Made by a program: the position numbers and the translations under genes
The notes under the pieces: generated by a model
Database searches by the model: none
Told to the model about the DNA's origin: nothing
What the model saw: the letters and a program-made list of their open reading frames with translations, nothing else
Shown here: piece by piece, positions 8,903 to 16,995 of the stretch
How positions within the stretch are numbered: position 1 is the first letter of the stretch
Layout of the letters: each line of letters begins with the position of its first letter
Assembly (NCBI GenBank): GCA_903895855.1
Contig: CAITVN010000215.1
Span: 1-64,000, forward strand
Direction of reading: 5' to 3'
Length of the DNA stretch: 64,000 nucleotides
Source of the DNA: Oligoflexia bacterium
GTDB lineage: Bacteria; Bdellovibrionota; UBA1018

Positions 8903-10168
8903 ATGAAGAGTAAACACTCGCGCCTATTTTTTAACGGCTGCCTTTCAGCATTTACCTGCATTGGTCTTTTTTTTCTCAATTCAAATCGGTCATCACCGAA
9001 ATCTGAAACAAGAATGTTGTTGGGCGTAGAGGTGCTTTTAAGGCAACACCCTGACTGGATCATGGGCAAGCGTGTCGGTATTCTCACCCACCCTGCTGGA
9101 GTTGATTCTGAGTTGCACTCAACACTCGATCTGCTTTTGAACGATCCAAGATTTAAAGTGACGCAGCTGTACGCCCCCGAACATGGTATTCGAGGCGAAT
9201 TTCCGAATGGTCTAAGTAGCCCGATCGGAGTTGATCCCTCAACTGGGCTGCCAATTGAAGGTTTATTCATCAACCCGAAGCGACCAAGTAAAGAATCACT
9301 CGCTCGAATAGATACTCTCATCTATGACGTTCAAGACATTGGCTCAAGGTCGTACACTTATATCTCAACCTTAGGCGAAGTGATGAAAGCAGTTGCCGAA
9401 GCTGGGGTAGAGTTGATGGTTTTAGACCGACCCAACCCGATGGGCGGCGATTACTTCGAAGGACCAATCCGTGATGAAAAATATCAAAGCATGATTGGAT
9501 GGGGACCCCTACCAATCGTACACGGCATGACCATTGGTGAAGTGGCTAAATTCTACAATGATATTTTAAAAATAAATTGCAGGCTCACCGTAGTTGAAAT
9601 GCAAGGGTGGAAACGTGAAATGCGATGGTCAGACACTGGACTTCGGTGGGTGCCGCCTTCAAGTGGAATTCCGCACGCAGTGAGTGCCCTACTGTATTCA
9701 GTGAATGCCCTAGTTGGAGGGGCGACTCTAAATGTTAATGACGGAATCGGCACGACCCTGCCCTTTGAACTCACCGGAGCTGTGTTCAAATTTGACCCTT
9801 TTGAATTGGCGACCTTTTTGAACCAGCAAAATCTAAGTGGAGCTCGATTTCGTGGACTTTTTTACACGACACGCTTAGACGAACATAAGAACAAAATTTT
9901 AAACGGAGTGCAGGCATTTGTCGACGATCAGGACTCTTTTCGTCCGGTTCATACCGCATTGACCATCGCCCACACTTTATTTACGAAGTACCCCAAGGAA
10001 ATCAAGGTCGGTGACCCGAAACGGTTTGGGCGCGTTTGGGGAAATGATCAAGTGCTTCAGTCACTCTCAGGATCAAGAATTAAAACTGTAGCCGAAATCG
10101 AAGCACCGTGGAAAAATCAATTGGAAGATTTCGGCGAAAAACGACGGCGAAATCTAATCTACCCGTGA
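8903..10168 (+). CDS. namZ: exo-beta-N-acetylmuramidase NamZ (DUF1343/YbbC family)
   Basis: A 421-residue DUF1343 protein. Bacillus subtilis NamZ of this family removes MurNAc from the non-reducing end of peptidoglycan fragments (established knowledge). Family blocks are intact: GVEVLLRQHPDW, GKRVGILTHPAGVD, LYAPEHGIRGEFPNG, DTLIYDVQDIGSRSYTYIST and LDRPNPMGG. The N terminus carries a single hydrophobic segment (about residues 8-29), so the enzyme is probably exported or membrane-anchored. No clean lipobox is seen. The reading frame is open far upstream (to 8582), but that part overlaps the Cys/His-rich gene and has no family similarity, so I start at the ATG at 8903, 28 nt after that gene's stop. 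It pairs functionally with NagZ at 57874. Confidence 0.88.
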   Translation: MKSKHSRLFFNGCLSAFTCIGLFFLNSNRSSPKSETRMLLGVEVLLRQHPDWIMGKRVGILTHPAGVDSELHSTLDLLLNDPRFKVTQLYAPEHGIRGEFPNGLSSPIGVDPSTGLPIEGLFINPKRPSKESLARIDTLIYDVQDIGSRSYTYISTLGEVMKAVAEAGVELMVLDRPNPMGGDYFEGPIRDEKYQSMIGWGPLPIVHGMTIGEVAKFYNDILKINCRLTVVEMQGWKREMRWSDTGLRWVPPSSGIPHAVSALLYSVNALVGGATLNVNDGIGTTLPFELTGAVFKFDPFELATFLNQQNLSGARFRGLFYTTRLDEHKNKILNGVQAFVDDQDSFRPVHTALTIAHTLFTKYPKEIKVGDPKRFGRVWGNDQVLQSLSGSRIKTVAEIEAPWKNQLEDFGEKRRRNLIYP

Positions 10169-10172
10169 TATT

Positions 10173-10204
10173 GGCAGTTGCTTCGTTGTTTGACGACTGC
10201 CTTT
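10173..10204 (+). terminator. weak hairpin terminator after namZ
   Basis: GGCAGTTG pairs with CGACTGCC (8 pairs, one wobble) around a 13-nt loop, followed only by TTT. It lies just past the namZ stop codon, in the gap to a convergent gene. Confidence 0.35.
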
Positions 10205-10229
10205 AGACTAAGAAAGCCACCTCAGTAAA

Positions 10230-10976
10230 CTACTTGGAGCCCTTTACTGATTTGTCGGAGAATTGCCCTAACAATTCTGCACATTCTAGATATTTCGCAA
10301 GACCAATATAGGCCTGCCTTCCTGACAAATAGAGCAGAACTAGAAACAATGCCAGCCCCACATACTGCCCGAGTTCAGCAGCAATGGGACCCAGCAACCA
10401 TTTCAATACAGGATGCTTAAAAGAACCCTCTGAAACGACCCAGTTGTCTTGAGCCCCTTGAATCGAATCTAATCCCTGCATGATTAAGTAAAAAACAGCG
10501 CCAGCCAAAGCGGTTAAGTATTTATTGCGCTCTTTTAAACGCTCTAGATCTAGCTTAAAATTTGCGATTATCCATTTCCAGTCATCAGAAGAAAATGTGG
10601 ATTTTGCTATCCAACGCTTACAAACTTGAGTTCGCCAGGCTTCATCTTTTTGGCTATTTAAAAGAAGAGTTCCGACGCCCCCTCTCTTAAAGTGGCCGGG
10701 CAGGTCTTTAATAACTTGTGAGCTCAAGAAAAAAAGAGAGTAAACAACTGGAAACCCAAGATAAACCAGATCGACATAAGTCCGAGCGCTGAAAGGAATC
10801 AAACGAAAGGAAATCATCAACAAAAATAAACTTCCGATCACTAACGGAAAAATAAAGCACCAAAGCAATACAGAAATCATGCGGCGATTAGAAGCCTGCC
10901 GTTCAGCTTGCATCTCAGAATTTACCTGGGATAAGAAAATTCGATACTGACTTGAAAATTGATCAAGATAATTCAT
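10230..10976 (-). CDS. predicted inner-membrane protein, four membrane segments
   Basis: I do not recognise the family. The 248-residue product has a soluble N-terminal start of about 30 residues, two membrane segments (about 34-58 and 70-85), a charged cytoplasmic-looking middle part with several Trp and Lys/Arg, and two further hydrophobic segments (about 155-168 and 208-222). It starts 5 nt after the ymdB stop, with a GAGAG ribosome site inside the end of ymdB, so the two are almost certainly cotranscribed. Confidence 0.7.
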   Translation of the reverse strand: MNYLDQFSSQYRIFLSQVNSEMQAERQASNRRMISVLLWCFIFPLVIGSLFLLMISFRLIPFSARTYVDLVYLGFPVVYSLFFLSSQVIKDLPGHFKRGGVGTLLLNSQKDEAWRTQVCKRWIAKSTFSSDDWKWIIANFKLDLERLKERNKYLTALAGAVFYLIMQGLDSIQGAQDNWVVSEGSFKHPVLKWLLGPIAAELGQYVGLALFLVLLYLSGRQAYIGLAKYLECAELLGQFSDKSVKGSK

Positions 10977-10981
10977 AGAAT

Positions 10982-11800
10982 TTACTCTCTCACTTCTTCA
11001 GAAAATTCTTCTCGAATTCTCTTGATAGAAATAGCTTTACCACTTCTGGGATCAACTTCTAAAACGACCGCATTAACGCCACCCACACCTTCAGCTGGCT
11101 CAAACTTGACTGGTCGACCAGTCAGAAATCTTTCAACCGAGTTTTCTTTCTTGTTTCCAATAACAGAATCGACAACCCCGCACATGCCAACGTCAGTGAT
11201 GTAGGCGGTACCTTCTTTAAGGATACGTTCATCTGCCGTCTGCACATGACAATGCGTACCCAATACGGCACTGACCCTTCCAGCCATGTAATACCCAAGA
11301 GACTGTTTTTCTGAGCTGGCTTCAGCATGAAAATCGACTAAAAATGACTCAATTCCACATTTTTCTAATTTTTCAATTTCTCGGTCGATTGTTTTAAAAG
11401 GGCAGTCGACCGGCGGCATAAACACTCGACCCAAAACTTGTATGACTCCCAACCGAAGCCCTGGAGTTCTGATTGAATCAATAACTGTCGAACCGCGACC
11501 GGGAACTTTAAACTGCGGATGATCAGGGTAATTTGCCGGTCGAATAATCCGAGTGGCTGAAGACAATATTGGTTGAAAGGGCTTTTGATCCCAAGCGTGA
11601 TTTCCAGTCGTTAGTGCGTCAAAACCGAGATCCAAGAACTCTTGGGCGTGCTCGGGAAGCGGCCCCTTTCCATGTGAGATATTTTCAATATTCGCAATCA
11701 AGAAATCTGGTTTCGTTTGCCTCATCAGCCGAGGCAATGACTTGATCACTGCCTCTCTTCCTGGCTTTCCGTAGACATCTCCAAAAAACAATATTTTCAT
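10982..11800 (-). CDS. ymdB: YmdB-family metallophosphodiesterase
   Basis: A 272-residue calcineurin-like phosphoesterase of the TIGR00282/YmdB type, which hydrolyses 2',3'- or 3',5'-cyclic nucleotides and influences RNA metabolism in other bacteria (family knowledge). Metal and active-site motifs are visible: MKILFFGDVYGKPG with the first Asp, ANIEN, TTGNHAWD, VDFHAEASSEK and LGTHCHVQTADE. Length is typical. It lies 47 nt downstream of a ZapA-like gene. In many proteobacteria the order is zapA, rny, ymdB; the RNase Y gene is absent here. The start ATG has no strong Shine-Dalgarno. Confidence 0.93.
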   Translation of the reverse strand: MKILFFGDVYGKPGREAVIKSLPRLMRQTKPDFLIANIENISHGKGPLPEHAQEFLDLGFDALTTGNHAWDQKPFQPILSSATRIIRPANYPDHPQFKVPGRGSTVIDSIRTPGLRLGVIQVLGRVFMPPVDCPFKTIDREIEKLEKCGIESFLVDFHAEASSEKQSLGYYMAGRVSAVLGTHCHVQTADERILKEGTAYITDVGMCGVVDSVIGNKKENSVERFLTGRPVKFEPAEGVGGVNAVVLEVDPRSGKAISIKRIREEFSEEVRE

Positions 11801-11847
11801 CGCTTTGTCGCCATCTTCTTAATGATCACCTGATTCATGCGGCTATC

Positions 11848-12165
11848 TCACTTCTCTCTAACAACTGGTACTACTCGATTTTCACTTTCTTGGTTCGAAT
11901 TTTCGATCAGGCTCGTTACTTTTTCACTGGCCTGTTTCCATTGGTTAAATACCTGGTTGGCCGTTTTTTGGGCAGTCACTAGACGCCCTGTTTGTTCGAG
12001 TAGCGCCAGAAGTACAAGATGAAGCGGGTCTTGAATATTTCGGATCTGACTGATCTCATCGATTAGGGCCTGGGCCCTCAATAGAGTCTCAGCTTCGATT
12101 TCATCAAGCTCAGTCTGCGACGTCTTAAGCCTCACCACCTGGCTTCGTATTTTTATCTCAACCAT
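11848..12165 (-). CDS. ZapA-like cell-division protein (tentative)
   Basis: A 105-residue protein from the ATG at 12165. It opens VEIKIRSQVVRLKTSQTE, like the N-terminal strand pair of ZapA, followed by long helices that could form the ZapA coiled coil (LIDEISQIRN, ALLEQTGRLVTAQK). ZapA stabilises FtsZ bundles at midcell. Size and position next to ymdB support the call, since zapA-rny-ymdB clusters are common, but sequence similarity by eye is modest. A GTG at 12240 could add 25 Gly/Pro-rich residues that do not fit the family. No good ribosome site marks either start. Confidence 0.5.
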   Translation of the reverse strand: MVEIKIRSQVVRLKTSQTELDEIEAETLLRAQALIDEISQIRNIQDPLHLVLLALLEQTGRLVTAQKTANQVFNQWKQASEKVTSLIENSNQESENRVVPVVREK

Positions 12166-12270
12166 AGAAGTTTCGAAACCTCTCTCAAAAATAACGCCAA
12201 AAATACCCCCAGGGCCACCTTCAGTAGGTGGGTTAGCCACCTTGGCCGGTACCGATTCGATTCAAGTGCG

Positions 12271-13119
12271 CTAGATTTGCTGATCATTGAAAATTTTCCA
12301 TTGGGGTTGGGGCGTTCCGGCTTTTACATAAGCTTCACATTTTTTTTGAATTTCAGCGGCCTCGAGACGAAGCCCAAGCTGATCAAAAAGTTCGTACGCC
12401 AGGAGTGGGGCGCCATCGGCTTGAGATTGCTGCAAAACCAGGGGGCCGGATGCAGGCTTGGCGATCCAGCCAGGCACTCTGAGTAAGCGAGCCAATGGCA
12501 ACGCCGTCCTTGCGACACAAGCAACCACTTCACCTGGCGACAACGCCTGAAACTGTTCGATACCAAGAACCCTGACTTCTGAGTGAAGAAGCGATTTTCC
12601 GACTCTAACTGAAAAGTCATCAATCGCTGCCCAGCCACAATAAACCCAGGTTGGAGACGAGGCACTTCGCTCTGAGGCCACAGCCTGGGCACTTAGCCAA
12701 AGATTCTCGACAGCAACTCGAGTTAACACCTGGGTTTCAATAATCGACTCAGTTAACTGCCCTGGCTGAGTGTGCATTTGGGTAGACTCTTCAAAAGTCC
12801 ACACCATTTGCCCAATCAGAGAACGAAACACCCCTTTCATAGAAACCGGCAAAAAGGGGGCGACCAGTAAGACCGGTGACCCCAATTTTCTCAGCCAGTT
12901 TCCTGACGGTTGATTCGAAGCCAATATGACTGCGTCTACATTTTCAATGACTTTAGAGTCTACCGCCCCCAAACCGACAGCATTGACAAATTCAACCTCG
13001 ATTGGACTATCAAATTTAGCCCTAACTGCTGCTATGATTGACAAAAGTTCAGTCTCACTGGTGGTAGTATTAGGTGAAATCGACGGGCTTCCAACGATCG
13101 CTATTTTTTTGACTCTCAT
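12271..13119 (-). CDS. conserved-looking hypothetical protein
   Basis: Function not recognised. The 282-residue product begins VKKIAIVGSPSISPNT, a strand-loop opening typical of Rossmann-like or flavodoxin-like folds, and alternates short hydrophobic strands (VDAVILASN, SPVLLVAPF) with helices. The C-terminal third has LARLLRVPGWI and a PQPQWKIF end. No signal peptide or membrane segment is seen. I use the ATG at 13119 because the only upstream in-frame start is a TTG at 13140. It heads the leftward zapA-like/ymdB cluster and is divergent from the coiled-coil gene at 13217. Confidence 0.65.
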   Translation of the reverse strand: MRVKKIAIVGSPSISPNTTTSETELLSIIAAVRAKFDSPIEVEFVNAVGLGAVDSKVIENVDAVILASNQPSGNWLRKLGSPVLLVAPFLPVSMKGVFRSLIGQMVWTFEESTQMHTQPGQLTESIIETQVLTRVAVENLWLSAQAVASERSASSPTWVYCGWAAIDDFSVRVGKSLLHSEVRVLGIEQFQALSPGEVVACVARTALPLARLLRVPGWIAKPASGPLVLQQSQADGAPLLAYELFDQLGLRLEAAEIQKKCEAYVKAGTPQPQWKIFNDQQI

Positions 13120-13216
13120 TTGGCAACCATTTTGTCGCAATTTTGCTGTTAAGAAAAGTAAATAAGAAAATCTGCAGACTTTCGTTTTTTCAGGAATACT
13201 AGAGGTGAGGTCATGA

Positions 13217-13666
13217 ATGGCAGGCGAAATTAAAGCAGCGCTAGCTGACGAAACCAGAATAAAGAACTACCAGGCTCAGCTCAAACAAAAGAATGAGATG
13301 GACGTGAAAGAGATCGAAACCAAACACAGCGATCGAGTCGCGAAGATGCTCGATCAGCAGCAATATCAAGTGGCCGAACTGCATCGCGGCTACGACGTAC
13401 AGATCTCAAAAGAAGCTGAAGAGCTCGATGAAAAGCTCAATCGAATTAGGTCACAAAAAGATTTTAAGATTGAAGAAGAAAAAAAAGCCTCGGCTTTAGA
13501 ATTAGACCGAGTCAAAGAATCAAATCACCAAAGAATCGAAGAGTATAAAAAAAATGGAGAGGCCCAATTGAGTAGTATCAAACGAGAAATTCAAGCGGGT
13601 GCTGAGAATCTCCACGGAATCGCAAGGAAACAAAATAAACGCATAGAAAGTGAGAAAAAAGCCTAA
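13217..13666 (+). CDS. highly charged coiled-coil protein
   Basis: A 149-residue protein that is nearly all predicted coiled coil: Glu/Lys/Gln-rich from residue 5 to the end, with no hydrophobic core domain, no cysteine and no signal peptide. It resembles FliJ/FliH-type export stators or V-ATPase stalk subunits only in overall composition. GAGG lies 6 nt before the ATG. Its stop overlaps the ATG of the next gene (TAATG), so the pair is translationally coupled and may act together. The function is otherwise unknown. Confidence 0.75.
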   Translation: MAGEIKAALADETRIKNYQAQLKQKNEMDVKEIETKHSDRVAKMLDQQQYQVAELHRGYDVQISKEAEELDEKLNRIRSQKDFKIEEEKKASALELDRVKESNHQRIEEYKKNGEAQLSSIKREIQAGAENLHGIARKQNKRIESEKKA

Positions 13667-13902
13667 TGAATTCAAAATCAAATCGTCCTAACGATCGCCT
13701 CACTCCAAATCGGCCAGCAATCAACCAACCTTCAATGGAGCCTTCAAAAAACGAAGGAATCAAGGTCGATGGTTTTGGGCAAGTCCTGGCCATGCTACAG
13801 GCAGCCGATCCAGAGTTTCGAAACTCGATCATCAAAAGACTCAGTCAACGTGATCCCCAACTCGCAATCGACCTCATGAGAAAACTTCGCGCTGAAAACT
13901 GA
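13666..13902 (+). CDS. small MgtE_N/FliG-like helical protein
   Basis: A 78-residue protein. The first 35 residues are polar and probably disordered (Asn/Pro/Ser-rich). The rest, GFGQVLAMLQAADPEFRNSI followed by RLSQRDPQLAIDLMRKL, matches the helical repeat pattern of MgtE N-terminal and FliG middle domains, also found in the motility chaperone MotE. Together with the overlapping coiled-coil gene this resembles a split MotE- or FliG-like module. That is an inference from pattern only. It converges on the EamA gene with a 6-nt gap. Confidence 0.7.
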   Translation: MNSKSNRPNDRLTPNRPAINQPSMEPSKNEGIKVDGFGQVLAMLQAADPEFRNSIIKRLSQRDPQLAIDLMRKLRAEN

Positions 13903-13908
13903 ATCGAC

Positions 13909-14793
13909 CTAAGCGAAAAGAAGCAAAAAGAAAGCCGTCAAAGCTAACACCAACGCCACAACTGCATAACGCCCAGGCAGCTTGCGGCTAATAAAGCTTT
14001 CAATAGAAAAAGTGACTATCGGAGCCAGCCCTCCCACCGAAGCGACTGTCGCAAGCTTTCCTACCTTCAGGGCGTTCAACCAAAGAGTTAATCCACCAAA
14101 AGTACCAACAAAGGCGGCAATCAAAGCCACCACTTTAAGCCTCGGTGAAAGTGATCGGTACTTGGGTACTAAGCCAATCGGTTGAAACCGGCTCCAAAGT
14201 GCAAAACCAAAGAGTGCGGCCACGCCCCGCAACGCGTTGGCTTCGAGAGACGAAATACTAGGCTCCGACTTCAAAGCCATACTGCTCAGAAAACTTCCAG
14301 TACCATCGAGTAGCATACCTCCAAGAGCCAAAGCCACACCCTTGAAATCCCAATGGCCCTGCTGCTGCCGACGCTCTAAACTCAAAAGTAAAACACACCC
14401 GATAAGTAAGCCAACAGCGAGTAGCAACCTTGAAGTAAAAACCTGCCCCAGAAAGACGCTACCCAAAAACCCTAAATACAGTGGCTGAAATCGATAAAGT
14501 AGCGTCGTTCTCGCCGGCCCCATTCGGTCATAAGCATGCAACATAAACCAATCAGATAAATTGAGTCCAATGAGGCCACTGAGAAATAAAGTAGCCACCA
14601 ACTGAAAAGTGAGATCACTTATGTGACTCGGAAGGGTAAACGCCGCGCACAATACCATGAGCGTCGTTGCCAAACACGCCTTGAATGTGTTCATCCATAA
14701 CGCAGAATTTAGTCTCGTTAGACGCTGAAACAGAAAACTACACGTTGAAAAGCTCAAGACTGCAAAAAAAGCGTACGGAATTCCAGGATCCAT
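13909..14793 (-). CDS. EamA/DMT-family transporter
   Basis: A 294-residue inner-membrane protein with about ten hydrophobic segments arranged as two five-helix EamA repeats of the drug/metabolite transporter superfamily. The first repeat contains LNLSDWFMLHAYDRMGPART and the second SSLEANALRGVAALFGFALW and TLWLNALKVGKLATVASV, at the positions expected for the family. The substrate cannot be told from sequence. I start at the ATG at 14793. A GTG at 14811 would add six residues. It is convergent with the small gene ending at 13902 and divergent from the gene at 14934. Confidence 0.85.
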   Translation of the reverse strand: MDPGIPYAFFAVLSFSTCSFLFQRLTRLNSALWMNTFKACLATTLMVLCAAFTLPSHISDLTFQLVATLFLSGLIGLNLSDWFMLHAYDRMGPARTTLLYRFQPLYLGFLGSVFLGQVFTSRLLLAVGLLIGCVLLLSLERRQQQGHWDFKGVALALGGMLLDGTGSFLSSMALKSEPSISSLEANALRGVAALFGFALWSRFQPIGLVPKYRSLSPRLKVVALIAAFVGTFGGLTLWLNALKVGKLATVASVGGLAPIVTFSIESFISRKLPGRYAVVALVLALTAFFLLLFA

Positions 14794-14933
14794 GACCTTC
14801 GATTGAACCACTCTTTCTAGAGTACGACCACTCTCGATTCAAAAGTGCACCTTTTTGTTTCACAATTAAGCGCAGTACTCATGGCCAAGACAATACTAGA
14901 AATTTAGTAACACTCGAGATAGGTCTATTAATC

Positions 14934-15584
14934 ATGAAGGCTACACTAATCCACTTGTTCTCGGTTTTCTTTTTTTCAAATATGGCTCTAGCAAGTAGCG
15001 ATGCTATTATTGCGCCACGAAAATTGCCAAAAACAGGTGACATCATTTCTTACGATTTGAGTAGTCATGTCGAGCAAGGCGCTAGCACCTGTGACTCGAG
15101 TTTTAGCCTGGTTGTCACTGCCTCACAACCTCAATTGGGTGTCTTGAGCGTCTCCTCTCACATGACCCAAACTGCCGGCAGCACAGGGTGTGGCAAACCA
15201 AAGAATGCTCTAAAGACCTGGCGTTATATCGAAGAAACCAAAGAGCTGATCGGTATCACTGAATGCAAAACAGAAGATCTCGCGACTTGCGCTGATCGTC
15301 AACCCATCGCCTCGGATCAATGGCAATCACCCCATGAATTGGGAGAATGTCATTCAATTGGGGTTGAAACGATCTCACTTCCAATTAAGGACTTAGACGC
15401 AGAACACTTTAGCTGTGACTTGTCGGTGAATTTAGTGTCGGGTAAATCAGTTTCACAAATCTGGATCAACGAAGCGGTATACGAACCCTATCCATTGATG
15501 CAGTTGACGAATCAAATTGAGCTTCCCGATTTCAAGTTTAAAATGACCTTAACTCAAAAACTCATTTCAGTTGTCTCATTTTAG
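14934..15584 (+). CDS. exported cysteine-rich protein of unknown function
   Basis: A 216-residue protein with a typical signal peptide (hydrophobic IHLFSVFFFSNMALA, cleavage near ALAS). The mature part contains eight cysteines spaced through the chain (ASTCDSS, STGCGKP, TECKTEDLATCADR, GECHS, FSCDLS), which suggests disulfides in the periplasm or outside the cell. No known domain was recognised. Its stop codon directly abuts the stop of the convergent Ppx/GppA gene, leaving no room for a terminator between them. Confidence 0.75.
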   Translation: MKATLIHLFSVFFFSNMALASSDAIIAPRKLPKTGDIISYDLSSHVEQGASTCDSSFSLVVTASQPQLGVLSVSSHMTQTAGSTGCGKPKNALKTWRYIEETKELIGITECKTEDLATCADRQPIASDQWQSPHELGECHSIGVETISLPIKDLDAEHFSCDLSVNLVSGKSVSQIWINEAVYEPYPLMQLTNQIELPDFKFKMTLTQKLISVVSF

Positions 15585-16514
15585 TTAATTTTGTGTAATA
15601 ACCCCGTAGCGCAGCCCACGAGTACTCACTCGAATTTCTTGAAAGTCTAAAACCTCAAGCACTCGCCATAGAATTAAAGCGCCAGCCAGTATGACATCGG
15701 CGCGATTAGCTTCTGAACCCAAAAGTGCGGCACGCTCAGACACGTTTCGCCATTTCAAGTCTTCAACAAGACGATGAACATCACCTCGAGACAGAACCAC
15801 TTGATCGATTTTTTTTGAGTCAAATTCTTTTAAATCCAAAAAAAGATGAGCCAATGTGGTCACCGTTCCTGCCACCCCAACCAATTTTTTAGGGGCCTTC
15901 CAATTCGCTTTCATTACATTCCAGTTCTCGATCAAGGTATCAATGGCAGCCTGACAAGCCCAAAAATCAGAATCAGAAACCGGGTCAGTTTTCAGATAAC
16001 GCTCAGTGAACCTGACAGAACCGAGATTCAAACTCATGCCTTTTCCGTCGCCCGTTAACTCAGTGCTTCCGCCACCAATGTCTAACACAGCCCAATCATC
16101 AGGATTTTCACCAGCTGGCACACCGCCAATGAATGCAAGTCGCGCTTCTTCGTCACCACTAATGATCAAGAATTTAAGACCCCATGTTTTTTTGATGTCA
16201 TCAAAAAACAGAGACCCATTTTTTGCATCTCTCGCCTGACTCGTCGCCACACACTTGGCTTCATGAAGATTGAGTTTATATTTTGTCATCAACTCAGCAT
16301 AACGACTCAAGCACTCTTTGGTGCGACTGATGGCATCGGGATGCAACTGAGCGGTTTGATCAACCCCCTGCCCCAATTTAACAACAGTCGCTCGATCTTC
16401 AATGACCCGAGTGACGACACGGCTCACCACATCGACTTCAGCGATGAGCAATAAGCAGGTATTCGTACCCAGGTCTATCGAGGCTCGTAGTTCAGTTTTT
16501 GGTTGATTCAACAT
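15585..16514 (-). CDS. Ppx/GppA-family phosphatase
   Basis: A 309-residue member of the exopolyphosphatase/pppGpp phosphatase family (actin-like ASKHA fold). The phosphate-binding loops are visible: RASIDLGTNTCLLLIAEV near the N terminus and WAVLDIGGGSTELTGDG in the middle, plus LVGVAGTVTTLAHL. It has only the catalytic Ppx-GppA domain and lacks the C-terminal HD-like extension of E. coli Ppx/GppA (about 500 residues), so whether it prefers polyphosphate or pppGpp is open. It follows the lipoprotein gene by 9 nt and is the last gene of the leftward glmU-to-ppx run. Confidence 0.9.
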   Translation of the reverse strand: MLNQPKTELRASIDLGTNTCLLLIAEVDVVSRVVTRVIEDRATVVKLGQGVDQTAQLHPDAISRTKECLSRYAELMTKYKLNLHEAKCVATSQARDAKNGSLFFDDIKKTWGLKFLIISGDEEARLAFIGGVPAGENPDDWAVLDIGGGSTELTGDGKGMSLNLGSVRFTERYLKTDPVSDSDFWACQAAIDTLIENWNVMKANWKAPKKLVGVAGTVTTLAHLFLDLKEFDSKKIDQVVLSRGDVHRLVEDLKWRNVSERAALLGSEANRADVILAGALILWRVLEVLDFQEIRVSTRGLRYGVITQN

Positions 16515-16523
16515 AATAACAAT

Positions 16524-16952
16524 CTATTGAGCTTTTTTGCCCTGACCTGCTTCAATCTGAACCTTGAGCTTATAATTTTCCTTCTCAGAAGCGTCGAATT
16601 TTTCTTTCCAGTACTTCACTTCTTGCTCTAGCTCAGCCACACGTTTGCCTTTTTCATGAGCCAACGAATAGTAACCCTCACTAAAGGTCTCGCTTTCAGG
16701 ATTGAAAGTTCCGACTCGGGTTTCGCCATCTACAATGCCCTTAACCCGGTAGGTTCCGTCATCGGTTTTTTCAGCTTCGACAACTTGAACATCGTACGAT
16801 TTTCCCGGGTATGCTTTTTCTTGCCAATATCGAGCAGCACGCTCTTTGGCCTGATTTTTTACCTTCTCTGAAGCACAACCGCCAATTGCCAAAATAGCAA
16901 CCAAGACGGCGACCACAATCCCTTTACTTAATGACTTTCTACTATTTTTCAT
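16524..16952 (-). CDS. lipoprotein with C-terminal coiled coil
   Basis: A 142-residue lipoprotein. The signal segment IVVAVLVAILAIGGCAS ends in a lipobox (AIGGC), so the mature protein should start at that Cys and be lipid-anchored. Then follow a small domain with YPGKSYDVQVVEAEKT and YRVKGIVDG, and a coiled-coil tail (VAELEQEVKYWKEKF). Function unknown. The ATG at 16952 has a perfect AGGAG 8 nt upstream, so I reject the longer frame to 17015. It sits 43 nt after gatB. Confidence 0.82.
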   Translation of the reverse strand: MKNSRKSLSKGIVVAVLVAILAIGGCASEKVKNQAKERAARYWQEKAYPGKSYDVQVVEAEKTDDGTYRVKGIVDGETRVGTFNPESETFSEGYYSLAHEKGKRVAELEQEVKYWKEKFDASEKENYKLKVQIEAGQGKKAQ

Positions 16953-16995
16953 GTGTCTCTCCTGTAATTCCGGTAACTCCGATAAATTTCGAAAT

